A program made the translations under genes and the position numbers. From positions 65,913,315 to 65,977,314 of the forward strand of contig NC_134573.1 in the NCBI RefSeq assembly GCF_050947875.1: DNA of 64,000 nucleotides, read 5' to 3'. Source of the DNA: Dermacentor variabilis. Its lineage: Eukaryota; Arthropoda; Arachnida; Ixodida; Ixodidae. Shown in pieces: positions 48,778 through 61,960 of this stretch. The notes under the pieces were generated by a model. That model worked only from the letters and a program-made list of their open reading frames with translations, ran no database searches and was not told the origin of the DNA. The stretch's first letter is position 1. Every line of letters begins with the position of its first letter.

Positions 48778-51450
48778 ATATTGCTACGAGGCTCTGCAGT
48801 AGCGAACGATGATGAGATAATTGACGAAAACGACGATCGCCAATAGTCGCCCGCACGGACTCCATCTTGTATGCCTCTCTTCTGATCGTTGTATATAGCC
48901 TGTAAATATATTGTCAAGCGTCTTTTCTCCCCGTAACATTTTGCTGAAAAGTGCGGGTTTTTCACGTTTCAAGACGGATTTACGCAGCGGACGCTCCTTG
49001 GCGGCATCTACAATACCATGCACAAGGCGGGGACGAGACTGATTTGGTTTATATAGGTTTAGCTTGCAGTTCTTACCGCCTTGTGAGCATAGCTCAAGAT
49101 CAGAGGGAGGTGCTTCGTCAAGTATCCATCAAAGCAGCTTTGAATCAGTCACTCAGTCAGTAAGTGAATCAATCAATCTTGGATGCGAGCACGAGGAATT
49201 AGACCCGTTTTCTCGCGAATCATCTCAACAAGCGACTGGGGTTGAAAAATAATGTACTAAATGCAAAATTTAGAGGCAAAGAAGATAAACATTTCACAAA
49301 CCAGCCTAGAAAAACAAGCGTACAATGAAACAATTAGAAGATATCTAACGAACTGACGGGAAGTGTCCAAGAGGGACCAACCCAGGTGGCCGGGATTTCC
49401 TTCTCAACGTTCATTATAGCAGTGCGGGCGCGGATCCATCGACTTTTGGTGTTGACATATTTGTGAATATCCGGGTCCAATAAAGGCGTGACCTGCGCGC
49501 TTCAGCCATGCGGTAGGCATCGCTCGATCTCCTCGATGGAGCTGAAATCAGGAAATTTGCAATCGTAGGGGGGTGTTAGCCGGTAGAATATAGGGGTAAT
49601 TGGAGATCTGTGGGAGAGGCATTCGACCAGCAGGGCGCATAAAATAAAGGGATGTTGATCTCGATGATGAGGGTGGTAAACTGCAACGCAGGTTCTGTAC
49701 ATGCAAAATTCGGCGAAGTTAGACTTTCCGGCTAAACAAAGCGGATTTAAAAAAAATGGCTACTTTTTTACATAGCCTCCCACTCCTCCTCCTCCATCTG
49801 TGAACTTTTAGCTATAAGCAAATACAGTGCGGAGTCTAGCTGAATGGGTGCGGAATGCGCCTCGTCACGTGATAACTTCTCAACGGCTACCCCAGTGATG
49901 GCACTGATTATGCAACAGTAGGCTCTATACGGTACGAAAGGGAAAGTGTAAAGACAAAATTAGAATTAAACCTTCTATTCGCCCCGCTATGCAGCTTGAG
50001 TAATTGTTTCTCGCCCTAAATTCAAACCTACAATAAGACTTTTACATGTAGTACGCAAGAAAGATGTTGCGAATCACGTACAAAGCACCTCAAGAGTTGC
50101 TCACGGGTGTCAGCTATCGGAGGAGTGCCTCAAGCTTTTATATTTTAAGCAGCAACGTCGTATTTCGTAATAAACATGCAATTCGACTGTACTAAAACTT
50201 CGGCTAAAGTATTTAAAGGTGCTGGATTTCCAGCAGAACGAGTGTCCAGCGCAGCACACGCGATTAGCTGAAAGGAAGGGACGTTTTTCAGCCTATGGTC
50301 ATTTTACCACCAATACCACTTTTTGACTCGCGATATTTGCGCCGTAAAAGTAATACAGAAAGAACATCAAATATAAGCACTGACGGTCCCGTAGGGTGCT
50401 TAGCGAATGTTCACCACGTGAGCACATCGTGTGTGCGAAAAGCTTAAACTCGCAGTTCAACGAAAAGGAGATGGCGTAGGCCAATCTGAACAGAGTAAAG
50501 ACTGTTTACGCGCGTTCAATTTCGCGGTAATGAAGTGCCCCTTGTGTGCCTTTGACATCCACGACACACGGAAGGTTGGTTTTATTCGATTTGTTCTCTG
50601 TGCGGGAGTATTTTCTTTAGTTATTTGGGCAAGAGGTAGAAACACTGTCGCAGCTATAGAGAAAGGAGAAGAAAAGGAACTTTAAAATTTTCCTTACTTT
50701 GCTTGCAGATATTGTGCATCCTTCGAAAGATAACAGTCCATGGGGTAACAAATAAGAAGTTATTTTCGTTATACTTACGGGCTTCTAAGAGCCCTCAGAA
50801 ATCAATAAATCAACCAATCAATCAATCACTCTATCGGTGTTTACTTTGTGTGCCCAGGAACAACCGGGGGTCTAAATACTGGCACGCACAGCAGCAAAAA
50901 TAAAGATGGGAAGGCAAAATGACTGAAGGTTCCGGGATAAAAATAGAACTGAAAGCAAGAAGGAGCAGAATAAACAGGTGCAGAATGAGAAACAATTCAC
51001 CAGTAACACAACATTGAGAGGCCGAGTGTATATACGGAAGGAGAGAGGAACGATGTGAAGACAGCAGATGAGGGCAGCTCAAGAGAAGGCGCAAGAGAAA
51101 GTGAGAAGCTCGGAACAGAACGAAAACAACGCCTTTGGCAAGATATCAAGATGAAGAAAATGACAGTTGTATAGACTGCATCCTGCAGAGAGGGAAGTGT
51201 CTGTTGAAAATAGGCAGGAATGCGGAAGAGTCTATTTTCCCTGATAGTCTTCTGCGGAAACAGCAGTGAAACAAATTAGTCGATCTGTGCATGGAATAAT
51301 TCCACGAATGATTTTATACAAAAAAGGAGAACGTCGGAACGCCTACGTACAAGGCCCTTTACGACGTCATTTCTATGATAACACATCTCCACTTGACTTA
51401 TGGGTTGTGCCATTCCCTGACGGTGTTATCGCTCTTGGACTTTATACATG
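48778..51450. other. No recognisable gene
   Basis: Contains short ATCA runs (49165-49178, 50800-50828) and a TATATAGCCTGTAAATATATT stretch near 48890 that resembles LTR-type sequence but is not assignable. No supported gene. Confidence 0.4.
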
Positions 51451-51452
51451 AC

Positions 51453-51530
51453 ATCACGGCGACGGCGACAGCAAAATGCCCCTGAAGTATCCATGTAATT
51501 GCTTTAGCAATAACAATGAAATGAACATTT
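51453..51530 (+). repeat. Repeat-D copy 3
   Basis: CACGGCGACGGCGACAGCAA, then CTGAAGTATCCATGTAATTG and CTTTAGCAATAACAATG. Same order as at 8205. Confidence 0.6.
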
Positions 51531-52070
<540 letters not shown>

Positions 52071-55000
52071 AAACCGGCGCACGTGACGTCACAGCGTTCA
52101 GCGTCCAGTGGCCACGCGTTTACAATCCTCGAAAAATACAGCCACCCGTTTAAAAATATGTGGAATAAACACTGCGTATAGGAACAGACGGGTCTTCCGC
52201 TTCGAATGTGGATGCTTCCCTAATTATTTTTTCATATTCTTATTCAGTATCCCTTTAACTGTGAGGAATCATTTGAACTAACGCAGCGTTACTCAGAAAG
52301 AAAAGTATGCCCTGCACGCAGAGCTGCAGAAAGAAAACATTCAAATCATGGATGACTATTCTTGTCGTGGAACAAGACCACACCTAAGAAAAGGTGGGAC
52401 GCGTTTAGGAGTGTTCACCGTCCGCACTCATTTTCGCACTGCGCTATGCGCTACGCGCTTCGGAAGCAGCTATGGTTCCTCCAACGCTTGCTTAACCCAG
52501 TATCTTATTGACATAGAAAGGCTAAGAGCGCGATTCTCTCCACGGCAGCCTATGTAAAATGTTCTTTAGCATGCATTTTATTTGGTCACCGGCGACGGAC
52601 AAGGCTTGTTGTTGACTGTGTGAGAGCTTGTTCGAAATTTTGTCTAACGCCAACTGTCGGAATTTCGCGCTTTTTTTTTCTTGTCTTTTGTTCCGCCCTC
52701 ATTTCCCGTTTCCTTGTTACTTCTATGTTTCAGTGTTCCAATTTATTTTCTTCCTTCAATTATTGGCTGCATTGCATATTTGGCTTCGTGCGGTTATATC
52801 TAACAGAAACCCCAGCCCCTGGCTTACCATTATGTATCACGCTTAACATAAGTGATGTAAGTTTTCATTTCTTCCGCACCGCCACTTTGTGCCCTAATGT
52901 GAGCACTTAATTTAGCCCCTTGTGTGTCGTGACAGCTCTCACCTTGAGAAAGGCTGTAAGCGCGCCCAATTATTATTCAATTAAGGAAGTGAGTTCTGTA
53001 AAAGCTGTACAAGATGAAAGAAAGAACGCATAAAAGGTTTCCTATCCCCAAGGCTGTAACCAGACCGCTACGAACGGAGTTCAAAGCTCTCTTTCCAGTT
53101 TTTCTTTTTATTTGTCCTTGAGTTTTTTTATTTGTCCCTGGGATTTTTGGAACCCGGCTTTGCCGTAGCCATAGTTTCTCATGCTTCTACATCTAAATGA
53201 ACAAAAAGAACTAAAAAGGAAAGACAAGGAACGAACTAAAAATTTTTAACTCCTAAGCTTAACCAGAAATAGTCCAGGTTGGCTATATTAAGCAGGCGGA
53301 TGAGAAATATTGCATAACAACATGTTTTAAAGGGCCTCTCACGAGGTTCAGGCATTGTGAACAAAAGAGCCCAGAGTGTAGATGAAGCAGTAACAATCCT
53401 GTCTGCAAGATCATTAGACCTTTGTACGCCGAGAAAACCGTTGAAAGTTCAAATGAATGTCAGAAGAAGAGATGAAATGAAAGAGAGAAAGAGAAACAGT
53501 GTTAATGCCACGTATGAATAGTACGCACAGCTATCCCAGCTTTAGAGCCAAGCAAACAAAAGCCAACCAAGGTCATCAAAACGCAGGCAAACGCAAGCAC
53601 AAAGCGCACCACATTGCACATGTGGTAGGGGAGTACTTGTAAGCGTACAGAAGCGTTTGCAACGAGGAACCAAGGAAAGCTGCCATTTGCATTGAAACAA
53701 GTATGGCTCGTTCATATTGATCGTAGTTCATTGATCGTAGTTCAATAAAGGTATGCCAATACCTTCATTGCAAAATTCATTCAGCCAGATAGCTAGTTGA
53801 TAATCTAGCATGTGGTTTCAATAATTCTTACGGCAACGACTGACGGCCCATCTTTCAGGATTGCGGGTAGCGTACGTAATATAATTCATTTATAGTCTTG
53901 CAGGGGTTTCTAATGTGTTGTTTCTCTAGCGACACGAGCATCGGAGTGACTCTCTTGTCTCTTGCGCAGCCCTTCCGGTTCACCACTTGAGACGACCGGG
54001 GAGACGATTCAAAATAAATCAGATAAGAAATAGAAAAAATAGTACACTACAAAATTCACGGGTTTCATTATAGATGTCATATCAGAGCATAAGTTTATTC
54101 ACGAGTTGAGTTACTAAAGTGTACAGAATAATCAGAATTAATTGGAAATCACTGATTACCGCACACCAAAGCACAGAATCGTACACCTTAGAAATCCGCC
54201 ATATGTTGAAATTCTAGTAAACCCGGGAGTAGAAAGCGGAAGTAACGACGCCACTACTGACGTCACACACGAGAAGGTGGCATGATATTTGACTGAGTGA
54301 GTGAGGGAAGAAACTTTATTTGGAAGTCCGGCGAGGACGCGAACTCGTCGCGCACCTTTACCTGGCTAATTAATGGAAAACAGCTGCCTGGCATATAGCC
54401 TGAACATTTTCCAAGCAATGCGGATGTGACGTCACTCCCTCCTCTTGCTTCTCCTCTCCCGACGCGCGCCTGCTCGCTCGCTTGCTCGCAACAGCTGCGC
54501 GCGCGCGCGTTCGTTACATGCTATGACGTTAGCGCCGGAGGAGGCGCGTAAGCTTACGTAAGCTGCCCTTCGTGCCCCGCTCACTAGGCGGCTACTCAAT
54601 AGGGGGCCCCGCCACGTGGTGCGCGCTGCGCTTCCTCCTCGCCCTCCCTTGCTCCTCCCTCGCATGTCGCGCCAGGGGAAAGACGTTCGTTCGCTTAATC
54701 TAGGAACACCAACGCCGAGGTGCGAGTGCCACTAAGAGACACCGAAGTCAAAGATTAGGGTGACCGACCATTTTTTGGTTTTTCATTTAGTGCATAGGAG
54801 CGAGATAGCTTGGAATTATAAAGTGGGACCGCGGTTACAGTTGGCATCTTCTTGAAGTGAGCAGTCTAAGATAGATCACGCATTTTACACACTAAGCGGA
54901 TGATACGCTTTTGGAAAATTATGTTTTTAGCAGTTGCCTGCCATACAAGTGCACGTTAACTAAGAAGCAGAGCAGAAAAATCATTCTTGCAATACAGCAT

Positions 55001-55109
55001 TGCCTGGAAGTGAAAAAATTCTTGGAGTAGCGCTGCAGAAAGCCGACAGTGCGAAACAATTCGCTGAGGGGTAAATTCGAATGAGCATCCAAAGGCACGT
55101 CATAAAAAT
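52071..55109. other. No recognisable gene; small tandem duplication and CpG-rich segment
   Basis: A 14-bp unit, ATTGATCGTAGTTC, is repeated twice in tandem near 53717-53745. A CpG-rich segment at about 54420-54680 holds an unrecognised minus-strand frame. Otherwise nothing is seen. Confidence 0.4.
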
Positions 55110-55117
55110 AAACGCCT

Positions 55118-55335
55118 AGTGTGCTGAACCAGGGAGCAACGGCGTTGGTCCTGGGTTCCTACGAGTTGAAAAAAAAAATGCTTTGCAGTTGAAAAAGAAA
55201 TTCGTGCTCGTCTAGAGAGCTAACCAGGATCAATTCCATTGGTCCTGGTTCGATGTCTAGAACAGGACGAATATTTCTTCAGCTGCGACGCTTTCTTTAT
55301 GAAAAACCCGTACGGGGTTACTTGTAGGTTCCTGC
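55118..55335 (+). repeat. SINE-C, two partial copies in tandem
   Basis: Two related units. The first has GGCGTTGGTCCTGGGTTCCT (about 55142-55161) and an A-rich GCTTTGCAGTTGAAAAAGAA. The second has CATTGGTCCTGGTTCGATGT (about 55238-55257), AGGACGAATATTTCTTCAGC and AACCCGTACGGGG. GGTCCTGGTTCGA resembles a tRNA box B, so this is probably another tRNA-derived SINE. I cannot name it. Confidence 0.5.
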
Positions 55336-56315
55336 TACAGTCGGGTGGGCCACATTTTTCTCGCTTCATTAGCCACCACGCTGGTCGCTAAAGTGAAAAA
55401 AAAAAACAGAAAAAGAAAGGAAAAAGTTATCTCGTTTTACAAACATGTTAGAGGTGCTTCAGCAATTGCTAGACATCTTCTAGATTTCGAGTCGGCTGCC
55501 CGCATCGAGCGTCAGCGAAGTTGAGCAGCAGCCAACCGGCCAGGTTTCGTCGCCCGCATGCAGCCCGCGCCACGAGCGTGACCCGCGTCCGCTCGTAGCC
55601 AGAAAGCAAGAGGAGGAAGACGGAGTGGAGAGAGGGAGGGAGTCGCAACAGTAGTCGCAACAAAAAAGCGTCGCCGCTGCGTCGTTGTTTGCGGAGTTCG
55701 TCGATAAATTAGACCTTTGCTCGAGCCGCACCGAGCCGGCCACATCGCCGTTCGATGGCGCGTGAGGGGCGCTCTCACGCACACGTGGCCCGGCGTCGAT
55801 CAATCACGTCGTCAGCTTTCTCGCTGCCTCCCGGTGGGCGCGACGGCCAGAGCCGTGCCCGCGCAATCGTAGTCTTCCATGCGAAACACCACACTGCGCT
55901 GCGGGAGCCCGTTGCCACGGAAAAGCTGTACGCGAGCGTCTAGCAGTGCGCCCGATGCGGGGCAGCCCACGAGAATGCGGGAGGAGGCGCTGCGCGTTGG
56001 ATGACTCCTCAGTGCGGGAAACAATACCGTATAGAGTCACGTTATAGCCTTAAGCATAACGTCGAAGGAATGCAACGAAAATAATATCGCGTGTTTGATC
56101 ACGATCGGGCCATTTTACTGGCTAATGACTACCATTTCGCCTTGAAATTTCCCCTCCCGAGCGTTTTAACATGTCACCTGTAGTTTATGTGTAGAATCAG
56201 CGATAAAGACGGTGATTTCTGAGGGAGTTACGTGACATTTTTTTTTTTTTTTTTACTTATAGTTCGCTGTCAGTGGCAATGCGTTTATATTAAGTTGTCG
56301 CAGGTAAAAATGTCG
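55336..56315. other. CpG-rich unassigned DNA
   Basis: Overlapping open frames on both strands at 55469-56040 follow CpG-rich composition. No domain recognised. Confidence 0.4.
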
Positions 56316-56316
56316 C

Positions 56317-56353
56317 AGTGGGGGACTGGCACGAGACACGCCAGTCCCCCACT
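56317..56353. repeat. Perfect 14-bp hairpin
   Basis: AGTGGGGGACTGGC, a 9-nt loop (ACGAGACAC), then the exact complement GCCAGTCCCCCACT. GC-rich and perfect, so it is stable as DNA cruciform or RNA stem. No T run follows, and function is unknown. Confidence 0.9.
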
Positions 56354-56650
56354 ACGGAGGGGCTAATAATCGCATCGTGGATTTGGCCCGTAATACTCCA
56401 CAATCTTTTTAAACATACATTTAGCCTAATCACACCTGGTCCATTAGCCGGTTGTACCAAACACCAATGACAATGTATATGAGTAAAGGAATGAGCTACC
56501 ACTCCCTGCAGTACCACGTGCTTTACGGTATGTAACAAATTAGTCCTGCGACTGTGCGGAAGAAACAGTAGCACAAATCTACAAAGCAAACCCGTACGGG
56601 TTTCGCGAATGCAGAGCGACCGGTTCTAATTCCTGGTCAACGGTGGACTT

Positions 56651-56843
56651 TTAATTATTTCTGCAGTTTTAGGTACCAAAACCAGGATTTTAGTATGAGG
56701 CACGCCGTAGTGGGAGGGGACTCCGGATTAAATTCGACCACCCGGGTTCTTCAACGCGAACCGAATGCCCGGTACACCAGCATTCTTGCATTTCGCTCCC
56801 ATAGAAATACGGCCGCCGCGACCGGGATTTGATCGCGCGATCT
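56651..56843 (-). repeat. SINE-A copy, body and 3' end
   Basis: The minus strand ends with TAAAATCCTGGTTTTGGTAC and carries GGAGTCCCCTCCCACTACGG, AGAACCCGGGTGGTCGAATT and GCAAGAATGCTGGTGTACCG, then GCGGCCGTATTTC and a decayed box B (GATCAAATCCC). The tRNA-like head before box B is lost. It shows the 3' body better than the 43988 copy. Confidence 0.7.
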
Positions 56844-57424
56844 CGGGGGGAGCTTTGCTTCACGTTCGAAGCTTTCTTTCCGAGAAACCGTTGTGTGGTT
56901 TCCTTGTCGCTTATTGCTACAGTGCAGGTGGATGCTAACTTTTTTTTTTTTTGCCTTCAGTGTTCTTGGGGACTTTGTGGTTACAGTAAAGGGGTGATAA
57001 GTTTGCCTTCCTTGTATGACTATTCGATATTGCACGTCAAAGTTGCAACACCTATTGCTGCTTAGGCTATGACTAAAATAAGTTAAACAAACATAAACCA
57101 ATTTTATCCAAACGAGGAGAAGAAAAGGACTGGCTGGCTGCAGCTGCAATTTCCGCACCGCTCCGTCGCGTTGTCGCTAGCACGGCAGTCGCTTTGGCCA
57201 ATGGACGCATTTCCTCAAGCTCGAGCGATCTCACCGACCCCATCCGAAGGATAGCAGACTGGGCTGGTTGGTGCGTCATGTTCTCTGTCACGTCGTGTGA
57301 TGCGTGCGTGTTGTCCTACGGTGTTCTTAACGCTGCCGTTCCCCTGACTAAGCTAACGTCAACATTCTACATTAGCCAGCCCCACCTTGATGTCAGTTAA
57401 CGGCCAATAGTAGCCGTCCAAGGG

Positions 57425-57467
57425 AATGACGAAATTGTGCGTCCGATGACGAAATAGTGCGTCTAGA
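57425..57467. repeat. Short tandem duplication
   Basis: ATGACGAAATTGTGCGTCCG is followed directly by ATGACGAAATAGTGCGTCTA, two 20-bp units with few differences. Confidence 0.8.
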
Positions 57468-57751
57468 AGAGAGTGAGCACAGGGCCCGCTGTTGAATAGA
57501 GAGCGTTTGAGAGAAAGGTGACTTCGCGATCCGCGTGCGGCAGCAAAGTTTGGCTGAGGTGTTCACAGCAGCGTAAACATGCTAACCGCGGACTATGTTA
57601 TTTCACCAAGCCCCAGGGGTGGGCCAAGGCCCCTTTAAGCGTCCTCCAAATTTTTCTGTTGAGGAATACGATCGCAGAAAAAAAAAGAACAGAAAAAGAA
57701 GCTTTGAAAATTGAGCCCTTTGAGAAATGCCCGAGGCCCACCAAACCACAG

Positions 57752-57754
57752 AAA

Positions 57755-57825
<71 letters not shown>

Positions 57826-57843
57826 GTAAATAAATAAATAAAT
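57752..57843. repeat. (AAAT)n microsatellite
   Basis: About 23 AAAT units with one G interruption. It could be an expanded LINE tail on the plus strand, but the sequence before it has no LINE motif that I recognise. Confidence 0.95.
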
Positions 57844-59780
57844 GCACTCCACCATACCTTTACTAATCCTATACAGGCAGTGCGCGCAATATTTGATTTA
57901 AGGCGCGAGGTCCATAAGCCAACAACTCTCACGATTGATTCATGCGCTTTATAAGTCGCAAAGCGACGCAATTGTGCTATCACAGACGGCGTAATAAGAC
58001 GGCTTTGGATTAATTTTCACCGCCTGGGTTAGATTATCTTATGCGTACATTACGTTATATAATAGTTTTGTTTTACTTACGGTATTGTAATTCAAGGCCT
58101 TTGTTATTGACAACATTATTTTAATAACTACCGTGTCACGGAACCGAACCGGCGACCTTGTGTTCAACAGCAGAAAATCCTACATCAACCAGAACTTACA
58201 TGCGCAGATTTACCGGACGCTCCTCGGCTTCACACCGCGGGTTTTTATGCGTCAATGCTACGCTGGTGCTGCTGGCGAACTAAAAATGTTCGCCCCGAAT
58301 TGGGCGTAATGGACGCATCGCGAAAGAAAATGCAAATAAGCGGCTAATTAGCATGACCTCTGCCTATCACTTCGGGATTAGCGATAAAACACGCAAAGCT
58401 CGTAGTTAACGGCTTCACTTCAACCGGGGACTGGCGTGCCCCTTTGAAAGCCACGCAAAGCATTGCTTGAAATCATATTCCGAGAAGAGCTATATAACAA
58501 GCTTGGGTTACTGAACCAACTCAGCCGCAGTACTGCGCGCGCTCAAGTCGCTTTTCTATTTTTTTTTCTTTCGTTTATCTATGCTCTAGCATCCCTCCAA
58601 CTTTATGCGGCTAGAATCATAAGGCCCGCAATATAAAAAATTTGCCTTCAGGCCATTCGCATTAGCTTCGCGTACTTAGCCAAACTTGCGCTTTATAGCG
58701 CCAACGCGAAACCGTGGTTATTATATGGCGCACATCTTTATTAGCGGGGACCCGACCCCAGCCGCAATAAAAATAATAACAGGCCCAGCCGACGTGCTTA
58801 TAATATATACTGACGAGACCATCTACGATGCATCGCGCATTGCCCTGAATCGTTTTCAGAATGAATTCGGAAGCGATTGCTTAAATTTATCATCCTGGTT
58901 ATGAAGTCAGATGCAGTTGGAACAGCGTAAAACTGGTTTATTTATGCAGTTGTCATTGAGTTCAACGAAAATTGACTCTAATTAAATCTAGGCTGTTCCT
59001 TCTTCACAGGCCACGAAAAGCAACCGTGATGTGTTCTGGATAAGGCGAGATAATTTTCATGCATCCATGTTGCACACTACTGCAGGATGCAGCATAACCG
59101 TAGCAACCTATCACACGATGTTTACATGTCTGTCTGAGGGTATACACAAGTAGAGCATATTGTACCAAGCGTTATGAGATGGTTACATTGTTCACATCAA
59201 CGGGATACGCTGTTTTTGCCATCTGACTGTGGCAGGCAAACAATATTGACTCTAACGTGATAACTTTCTTTGGGGCTTCCCTCCACACTGCAGTTTGTCA
59301 GTTTCCGATCGTCTACTGCTTTAGAAAAAGTTTATTTCCACAAAATTCGATACGAACATTTTGAATCACAATGACTGGCACAATATCCCAAGGAGGATAA
59401 CACATACGAAGTACTGAGCGTTGTATACACGGCGCATTCCCACAGAAATATCTGAGTCGACAAGGCTTCACTAATATATTACCACTTAGACCAACGTACA
59501 CACAGCTACCCGTTTACTGCCAATCTCGAACAATGGATGTCACTATGTCCTATTAGGCGTGGACTGAAAGTACCAGTGAACAGGCGTATATAACCATTCT
59601 ATGTTGACCAAGTATTCCCAACTCTGTTCGGCGTAGAAAAATCCAAAAAGAAAACGAAAGCTTCCTACATAAAACTTGAACACAAAATGTTGGCCCACAA
59701 GCACACCGATCTGTTATTATAATGGTGAAGTATAATGAAACTATTCTCTGATTTACTTTATTTCCAATAATTACTTTTAC
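57844..59780. other. No recognisable gene
   Basis: A 72-codon plus-strand frame (58686-58904) contains DVLIIYTDETIYDAS, which only loosely recalls reverse transcriptase. A box-B-like GAACCGAACCGGCGACC lies at 58140. Nothing firmly supported. Confidence 0.35.
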
Positions 59781-59847
59781 CCATTCCCATTAAAGCTTGC
59801 CCATTCCCATTCAAGCATGCACCCATTAAAGCCAATGGGTGCATGCT
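59781..59847. repeat. CCCATT tandem repeat ending in a 14-bp hairpin
   Basis: Three loose units with CCCATTCCCATT(A/C)AAGC, the last forming AGCATGCACCCATT, a 6-nt loop and AATGGGTGCATGCT, a perfect 14-bp stem (59814-59827 with 59834-59847). Confidence 0.85.
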
Positions 59848-61740
59848 AGTTCTTGGCCAATCCTCCAGAATTGACAGACACCACTTCAATTCCTACATAA
59901 AATTTCATCAACTCAAACCAAATCAATGCAGTCTTTGTAAAGGCATCGCCAATACCCAAAGCTTTGATTCACATTGCTTCTAATACGTGCATTGGATGAG
60001 CATGCAATTGCAACAAACCTGGATTGAAGACGTTATCAGAAGAAAATAAGAGGTAAGACAGAAAAGGAGAAAGAAGACATGAACATTATTAAAAACTATT
60101 CTGAAGAACAATCGGTACTTACATACGTAAATTTGTAATATCTACATATATGTCTGCATGCATGCGTTATTCCTTAACACGATATGCTGAGGGATGCTTA
60201 CATAAAAATATATTAACCCATTGTTGATTTTTCCGGAATTTTTTCGCGTTTGAAACATATCACTCGGTAATTAAGAGCTAGTTGAAGGCCGGTTATGTTC
60301 CTGAGCTACCTTCGCTTCTGAGGGGTTTCTTCGCTCCTGAATGTGTCTACAGCGCTTGTAAATACAAGATCAGTCGTACCTCCCAAAAGAGACGTTCTTA
60401 GAGGTCGCATTGAACAATAAAACACGTTACGCCAATGTTCCCTCTCTCAACACCTGCACGCTGCTTCAAAACTCTTTCCCGCACATAAACTCGCCACTTG
60501 TGTATAGATTTCTCCCGCTCTATGTGGGGCATGACCAGTTCTTCGACTGCTTTGGCGTACTACGCTGATTGTTATTGCAATGTGGGGCTATTGTCTCGCC
60601 CTTCATGCTATAGGCTTCTTGTTCCAATAGCGGTGACGCTTCATGTCGGACATCGTAAGATGTTACAGTGCTTCTAGTGACTTTCGAGGTCCGGGTGTTC
60701 CTTTAATCTGTACATTGCATATGTGTAGTACTTTTTATATGCGTTAACTTTTTTTACGCTGTCATATGTTAATGTGTGCTTACAGTTTTATCTGTTCCTT
60801 CTCGTATACTCGCGTGGCTATACATGACATGTAGACTAGATTAAACATTTCTGTTGTATGGTCACATTTTGCAACTGTAGTCCAGGCGGGACGGACCCAT
60901 CAGGAATTGCGGCCATTTTCCCCTCTCTTGCTACGTGTGAAATGCACACTTGAATAAAGCGCATTTTGAAGATAAAGGACGCACCTCGGCTTCTGCGCAT
61001 AAACTAAAGGGTTCTGGTCTCTACATCCGAGAGGACTTTTCCTTCTCTACGAGACAAGCAAGGAAACAATCGATCGAGCATGGGAATTGAATTCAATTCA
61101 ATTCACTTCAGTTCAGCATCCATCATAAGCACCGCGTCGGCAGGCACACGCGCTGCTCGGTGGCCGCAACACCGATTTCGAAGCCACTCGTCGGTGACGG
61201 CAGCGTTCTCGTCCAGTCGCGTAGAATCGAGGCACGCGTCCGCATAGCGTTCTTTTTTTTTTTTTGTTTTCTGCGTGACGAGGAGCGGCAGCGTGCCACG
61301 ATCATCGAACCAGGTTGTGAAGAGCAGCGGCGTGCTGTTAAGCCTTCACGGACGAACATTGATTCCCCCCCTCCCCCCACCCGCAAGCGTAAAAATAGAT
61401 TTCGTATTTCTGCGGTCGATGTGCGCCTTTAGCTTTTGCGAGGTGGACGCCGACCGCCGGCCTTTCTGGCCGCCCCGGACGAGGCGGTCTCGGGGAAGGC
61501 CGTCGACGTTCTTTTTTTTTTTTTCTGCCACTGAGTGGACCTGACAATACGGCAGGCACTGAAACAGCAAAGTTTCGACGTAGAGTTGGCTGCACCTGCG
61601 TTTGAGCGACATTATAGCGGCGAAACGAGAGCTTGTCCCAAAAAACAAAACAAGAGGGCAAATATACCCCTTAGCGTACAGATGACACGTGCCTTGACTG
61701 AGTGGGAGCAAATGTGAAGTTTCCGTGAGTACAACGCAGG
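59848..61740. other. No recognisable feature
   Basis: CpG richness rises from about 61130. Open frames of about 90-120 codons on both strands at 61123-61711 have no recognised domain. T runs at 61252 and 61512. Confidence 0.4.
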
Positions 61741-61747
61741 CAGAGGG

Positions 61748-61960
61748 GAAAAAAAAAGCAAGAAGGGGAAAGGCAGGGAGGCCAACCGGAACTCTGTCCG
61801 GTTTGCCACCCTATACCGGGGGTCAGGGGAAGGGAAGTAGAAAGCGGAAAGAGGGAGAGAGCTGGCACTGCGTGCACGTGAGAGGACCTACACAGGGCTG
61901 TAAGCGGTCACTCAGGTCGGCGCACTTCAGGAACTGCACCAGCGCACGGATAGCATTGCG
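61748..61960 (+). repeat. SINE-B copy, longest in the window
   Basis: A run of nine A, then GGCAGGGAGGCCAACCGGAA (61770-61789), GGTTTGCCACCCTATACCGG, a purine-rich body, then GCTGTAAGCGGTCACTCAGG and GCGCACTTCAGGAACTGCAC. It extends further 3' than the other copies. Confidence 0.65.

Noticed and set aside
58686..58904. Reverse transcriptase fragment (IIYTDETIYDAS...)
   Set aside because: The similarity to RT or RNase H motifs is too short and lacks the catalytic aspartate pair.
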